DNA from: Christensenellaceae bacterium
GTDB lineage: Bacteria; Bacillota; Clostridia; Christensenellales; DTU072
Length of the DNA: 9,981 nucleotides
Direction of reading: 5' to 3'
Assembly: GCA_031260775.1 (NCBI GenBank)
Contig: JAISKW010000062.1
Coordinates: 1-9,981 of the forward strand
The notes beneath the pieces were generated by a model. It saw nothing but the letters and a program-made list of their open reading frames with translations, ran no database searches and was not told where the DNA came from. Made by a program: the position numbers and the translations under genes. The first letter of the stretch is position 1; each line of letters begins with the position of its first letter. Of this stretch, positions 7,608 through 9,981 are shown one piece after another.

Positions 7608-7708
7608 ACAATCTTATGTCATTCCGCGCGAAGTCGCAGAATCCATCCGTTTCAAGGATTGAACCCAGCGACTCTGCACAGGGTGACAAAATAAAACACT
7701 TGCTGTCC
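7608..7708 (+). repeat. Dispersed palindromic repeat, copy 2
   Basis: Same orientation as copy 1. The core at 7617-7690 is nearly identical over its left half (TGTCATTCCGCGCG, then AGTCGCAGAATCCAT) and its right half (AAGGATTGAACCC, then GGGTGACAAA). The outer ends are more worn: ACAATC on the left and CTGTCC on the right. It lies between the divergent symporter and queA promoters. Read in frame with queA it gives a false peptide extension beginning MSFRAKSQN. Confidence 0.82.
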
Positions 7709-7722
7709 GCTCCTTTCCGCAA

Positions 7723-7752
7723 TTCCTATTTCCGGTTTTATCAAGTTATAAT
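7723..7752 (+). promoter_or_regulatory. Likely -10 element for queA-tadA
   Basis: A perfect TATAAT at 7747-7752 lies 22 bases before the queA ATG, predicting a leader of roughly 16 bases. A convincing -35 is not visible; TTCCTA at 7723-7728 is a poor match. This supports starting queA at 7775, downstream of the repeat. Confidence 0.4.
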
Positions 7753-7774
7753 AATAACGGCTTCATTCGTTAAA

Positions 7775-8950
7775 ATGAATACAAAAGACTTTAATTACGA
7801 CCTCCCCCCCGAGCTTATCGCTCAAACGCCAATCGAGCCGCGCGACGCCTCGCGGCTTTTGGTGTACGATAAAACCGCCGATTCGGTTAGCCATTTACAC
7901 TTTTTTGATATAGAAAAATTATTAAATGCCGGCGACGTGCTTGTTATTAACAACACGCGGGTTATCAATGCACGCTTGTTTGCGCATGACCCTAAAGGCA
8001 GAGTTTACGAAACGCTTTTGCTAAAAAGGATTGATTTGAACCGCTACGAAGCGTTATTAAAGCCCGCACGCAAGGCGAAAATCGGCACGGTTCTGCAAGC
8101 CTCCCCGGAATTAAGCTTCGAAATTCAAAGTATAGACGACAACGGCGTGCGTGTTATTCGGTTAATTTATGACGGCGTTTTAGAGGAGATTTTGGACAAA
8201 ATCGGCGAAATTCCGCTCCCTCCGTATATTACCGAAAAGCTTCAAAACAAAGAACGGTATCAAACGGTGTATTCCAAAGTTCCCGGCTCGTCCGCCGCGC
8301 CGACTGCCGGGCTGCACTTCACAACCGAACTTCTTGAGCGGCTTAAGCGAAAGGGCGTTATTATTGCCGAGGTTATGCTCAATGTCGGTTTAGGTACGTT
8401 CCGTCCGGTAAAATGCGACGACGTAACGAAGCATATAATGCACAGCGAGTACTACGAAATTTCCGCCGCCGCCGCAGCAGCCGTGAACAGCGCGAAAAAA
8501 GACGGCCGTCGTGTGATTGCCGTGGGCACAACCTCGGTGCGGACGCTCGAGAGCTCGGCGAATTTCAATAACGGAGTTGTGACCGCGGAAGCGCGCGACA
8601 CGGCGATTTTTATTTATCCGCCTTATGAATTTAAGGCGGTTGATGCTATTATCACTAATTTTCACTTGCCCGAAAGCACCTTGATTATGCTGATTTCCGC
8701 ATTCTTAGGGCGCGAAAAAACCTTAGAACTGTATAAAACGGCAGTTGATGAAAAGTATCGCTTTTTCTCGTTCGGCGATGCGATGTTTGTCGATTGCGGT
8801 AGTATTCGGCACATTTATTACGGAGGCAACGCGGAGCAATACGCCGCGTTGGAAAACACGCCTACTAACGGCACGGTGCATTATTACAGCGAAGCCGAAT
8901 TAAGCGGCGCGTGGCACTTTATTGACGGAGTACCGACTATATGGGAGTAA
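7775..8950 (+). CDS. queA: QueA (tRNA preQ1 ribosyltransferase-isomerase) with C-terminal LRR-type extension
   Basis: S-adenosylmethionine:tRNA ribosyltransferase-isomerase, which converts preQ1 at tRNA position 34 to epoxyqueuosine in the cytoplasm. The family motifs run in order: DLPPELIAQTP near the start, SSAAPTAGLHFT, NVGLGTFRPV, GTTSVRTLES, FHLPESTLIML and finally RFFSFGDAMF near residue 338, where QueA proteins normally end. The ATG at 7775 gives 391 residues, whereas the family is usually about 340-356. The surplus is about 52 residues at the C-terminus (see the separate entry). A longer frame beginning at 7616 is rejected because its first 53 residues are translated repeat and spacer, and a TATAAT lies between. 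There is no Shine-Dalgarno, and the short leader fits weak or leaderless-type initiation. The end meets the tadA start, so the two are one operon of wobble-base modification genes. Confidence 0.96.
   Translation: MNTKDFNYDLPPELIAQTPIEPRDASRLLVYDKTADSVSHLHFFDIEKLLNAGDVLVINNTRVINARLFAHDPKGRVYETLLLKRIDLNRYEALLKPARKAKIGTVLQASPELSFEIQSIDDNGVRVIRLIYDGVLEEILDKIGEIPLPPYITEKLQNKERYQTVYSKVPGSSAAPTAGLHFTTELLERLKRKGVIIAEVMLNVGLGTFRPVKCDDVTKHIMHSEYYEISAAAAAAVNSAKKDGRRVIAVGTTSVRTLESSANFNNGVVTAEARDTAIFIYPPYEFKAVDAIITNFHLPESTLIMLISAFLGREKTLELYKTAVDEKYRFFSFGDAMFVDCGSIRHIYYGGNAEQYAALENTPTNGTVHYYSEAELSGAWHFIDGVPTIWE
8792..8947 (+). other. C-terminal module on QueA resembling a BspA-like LRR cap
   Basis: Residues 340-391 of the queA product follow the normal QueA end (FSFGDAMF). 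They contain IYYGGNAEQYAAL, then TVHYYSEAELSGAWHFID and a final GVPTIWE. From recall, this order (IYY-G-x-A-E-x-[YW]-x-x-[IL], then T-V-x-Y-Y-S-E, W-H-[FY]-[IV], G-V-P-T-x-W) closes many secreted leucine-rich-repeat (LRR_5, BspA-like) proteins of gut Clostridia. The frame is open and uninterrupted from the enzyme into this module. I see no signal peptide, so this would be a cytosolic copy. The resemblance is judged by eye. Confidence 0.65.
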
Positions 8951-8952
8951 TT

Positions 8953-9414
8953 ATGCCGCATAATACAACACACGAATTCTTCATAAAAGAGGCAATTAAA
9001 GAAGCGGTTAAGGCGCAACTTAATGACGAAGTGCCGGTCGGTGCGGTTGCGGTTAAAGACGGCATTATTATCGCGCGCGCTCACAATAAAAAGGAAATGC
9101 TCAAAAACGCCACGGCGCATGCGGAATTAATTTTAATCAACAAGGTTCTTAAAAAAACAAATTGCAAGTATTTGGACGGCGTAACGGTTTATGTCACGCT
9201 CGAGCCGTGTCCGATGTGCGCGGGTGCGTTGCTTAACGCACGCGTCGCAGGGCTTTACTTCGGCGCGTTCGATAAAAAAGCCGGCGCGTGCGGAAGTTTA
9301 TTAAACCTTTTGTCCGACTCGCGGTTCAATCATACCTGCCCAGTTACGGGCGGCATTTTAGAAAGCGATTGCGCTTCGCTTCTCAGCGGATTTTTTAAGA
9401 AAAAAAGAGTATGA
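8953..9414 (+). CDS. tadA: tRNA adenosine(34) deaminase
   Basis: A zinc-dependent deaminase that makes inosine at position 34 of tRNA-Arg(ACG), allowing one tRNA to read three codons. It is 153 residues from the ATG at 8953, a normal length. The zinc site is HAE at 56-58 (His ligand and catalytic Glu) and PCPMC at 85-89 (two Cys ligands). TadA-specific features include FGAFDKKAGACGS (103-115), a run to LLNLLSD and the late FNHTCPVTGGI. These favour TadA over guanine or cytosine deaminases of the same superfamily. An ATG at 8941 would add four residues and overlap queA by ten bases. I prefer 8953 because GGGAG lies five bases ahead of it. The stop codon TGA is also the first three bases of palindromic repeat copy 3. 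The C-terminus is a short basic tail (KKKRV). Confidence 0.94.
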   Translation: MPHNTTHEFFIKEAIKEAVKAQLNDEVPVGAVAVKDGIIIARAHNKKEMLKNATAHAELILINKVLKKTNCKYLDGVTVYVTLEPCPMCAGALLNARVAGLYFGAFDKKAGACGSLLNLLSDSRFNHTCPVTGGILESDCASLLSGFFKKKRV

Positions 9415-9519
9415 CAATCAGCGCGTAATTTGTCACCCTGCGCGTAGTCGCAGTGTCGAATCCTTATAGTTCATGGGTTTTGCCCCTCTCGCGCAGAATG
9501 ACAACGAATTGTCAACTCT
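9400..9519 (-). terminator. Repeat-based terminator for the GH18-like gene
   Basis: Read leftward from the GH18-like stop codon (9533-9531), AGAGT-TGACAAT (9519-9508) can pair with ATTGTCA-T-ACTCT (9418-9406). This closes a long hairpin formed by repeat copy 3. Six T residues follow at once (9405-9400). A stem followed by a T-run, eleven bases after a stop, is the form of an intrinsic terminator, although the stem-loop is unusually large. The T-run is the complement of the Lys codons at the end of tadA. Confidence 0.5.
9412..9514 (-). repeat. Dispersed palindromic repeat, copy 3 (inverted)
   Basis: Opposite orientation to copies 1 and 2. It starts TGACAATC, continues to TTTGTCACCCTGCGCG and AGTCGCAG, and after a shared AATCCTTATAG centre closes with GCGCAGAATGACA and AATTGTCA. 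The core is 9429-9503. Compared with the reverse complement of copy 1, the outer ends and the GCG-GTAATTTTGTCACCC arm are well kept. The inner right arm (about 9475-9490) has decayed. Both ends carry the same CAATC-type terminal repeat as copy 1, which supports a unit length of about 100-106 bases. Confidence 0.8.
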
Positions 9520-9530
9520 CCGCGAAAGAA

Positions 9531-9981
9531 CTACTTGCTAAAGTATGCTACCGTTTCCCCTATTGCCTTAATAAGCGAATACTCATACGAATAGGGAGCG
9601 TCGGAGAGAAGTTCCGGCACGACGACACCGTTTAAGTTTGCCGTAATTGCAAGTAACACTTTGTCACGGGTTAAAGCATAGCCGTTCAAATACGCATCGG
9701 AGGACTTCGGGATGCCGTCCTCGATGTATTCGAAGCCCCTAACGATGTTTCCGTATTTACCGAGCGTACCCGCCGTACTGCCATAGCCGGCGTGCGCATT
9801 TACCGATGTGTTAATTGCGAGTGCATACGAGGGTATACCAAAAGCGACTTTGGTTGAGGGCAAATCGGAACCGTTAACAAGCGCGTCAACCGTACTAAAG
9901 CCGTTCGGCATCGAAGCGTGGTTGCCGCGTCCGTCGAACGTGTCGTAGCTTTTTACGTTAAAGCGGTCAACAATATTAATC
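9531..9981 (-). CDS. GH18 chitinase-like protein, C-terminal part only
   Basis: The reading frame is open from the window edge to a TAG at 9533-9531, giving the last 149 or so residues of a longer protein. The visible order fits the second half of a GH18 TIM barrel. IVDRFNVKSYD corresponds to the strand-6 M-x-Y-D region, LPSTKVAFGIPSYAL to the strand-7 K-[VIL]-x-x-G-[IV]-P-x-Y motif, and the final DKVLLAITANLNGVVVPELLSD to the last strand before the closing helix. The usual Trp at the last strand is replaced (VVVPEL). The catalytic DxxDxDxE would lie outside the window and cannot be checked, so activity on chitin, peptidoglycan or another glycan is open. An ATG at 9911 is internal, not the start. 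Transcription likely ends in repeat copy 3. Confidence 0.6.
   Translation of the reverse strand, partial: INIVDRFNVKSYDTFDGRGNHASMPNGFSTVDALVNGSDLPSTKVAFGIPSYALAINTSVNAHAGYGSTAGTLGKYGNIVRGFEYIEDGIPKSSDAYLNGYALTRDKVLLAITANLNGVVVPELLSDAPYSYEYSLIKAIGETVAYFSK

Noticed and set aside
1604..9514. A CRISPR array or riboswitch made from the recurrent sequences
   Set aside because: The copies are kilobases apart and of both orientations, with no regular spacers. They lack any riboswitch core I recognise and lie by unrelated genes.
9453..9635. Plus-strand 60-residue open frame after tadA
   Set aside because: It begins inside repeat copy 3 and runs antisense into the GH18-like gene. No homology is recognised.

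Overview
The window looks like ordinary chromosome of an anaerobic, probably uncultured Bacillota (Clostridia-like) bacterium. This placement is an inference. It rests on an oligoendopeptidase F-type M3 peptidase, a Cys-rich DUF2148 protein (a family typical of anaerobes), an AAGGAGGA ribosome binding site, and a BspA-like leucine-rich-repeat cap module of a kind I recall from gut Clostridia. There is no rRNA, tRNA, CRISPR array, transposase or phage gene.

Layout, left to right. A membrane-anchored GH28-type pectinase-like protein is on the minus strand (41-1537). Divergent from it, on the plus strand, are gltX (glutamyl-tRNA synthetase) and pepF (oligopeptidase), one base apart. Convergent with pepF is a tightly packed minus-strand operon whose transcription order is a GPH/MelB-type sugar:cation symporter, a glyoxalase-fold (VOC) protein, then a DUF2148 protein (7529 down to 4984). 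Divergent from the symporter are queA and tadA on the plus strand. These two tRNA wobble-base modification genes meet within a few bases. The window ends inside a minus-strand gene that looks like the C-terminal half of a GH18 chitinase-like protein (9531 to the edge).

The main non-coding feature is a family of about 100-bp imperfect palindromic repeats. There are three copies (about 1604-1709, 7608-7708 and 9412-9514), and each lies between transcription units. Copy 1 sits between the likely gltX promoter and its start codon. Copy 2 lies between the divergent symporter and queA promoters. Copy 3 is inverted relative to the others, carries the tadA stop codon, and appears to form the hairpin of a terminator for the GH18-like gene. 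Copies 1 and 2 also create false upstream reading frames in front of gltX and queA, so both genes are given internal ATG starts here.

The most unusual coding feature is queA. After the complete enzyme it carries about 52 extra residues that resemble the C-terminal cap of secreted BspA-like (LRR_5) proteins. I found no complete new multi-gene system. The queA fusion, the repeat family and the divergent GH28 active site are the points worth following.
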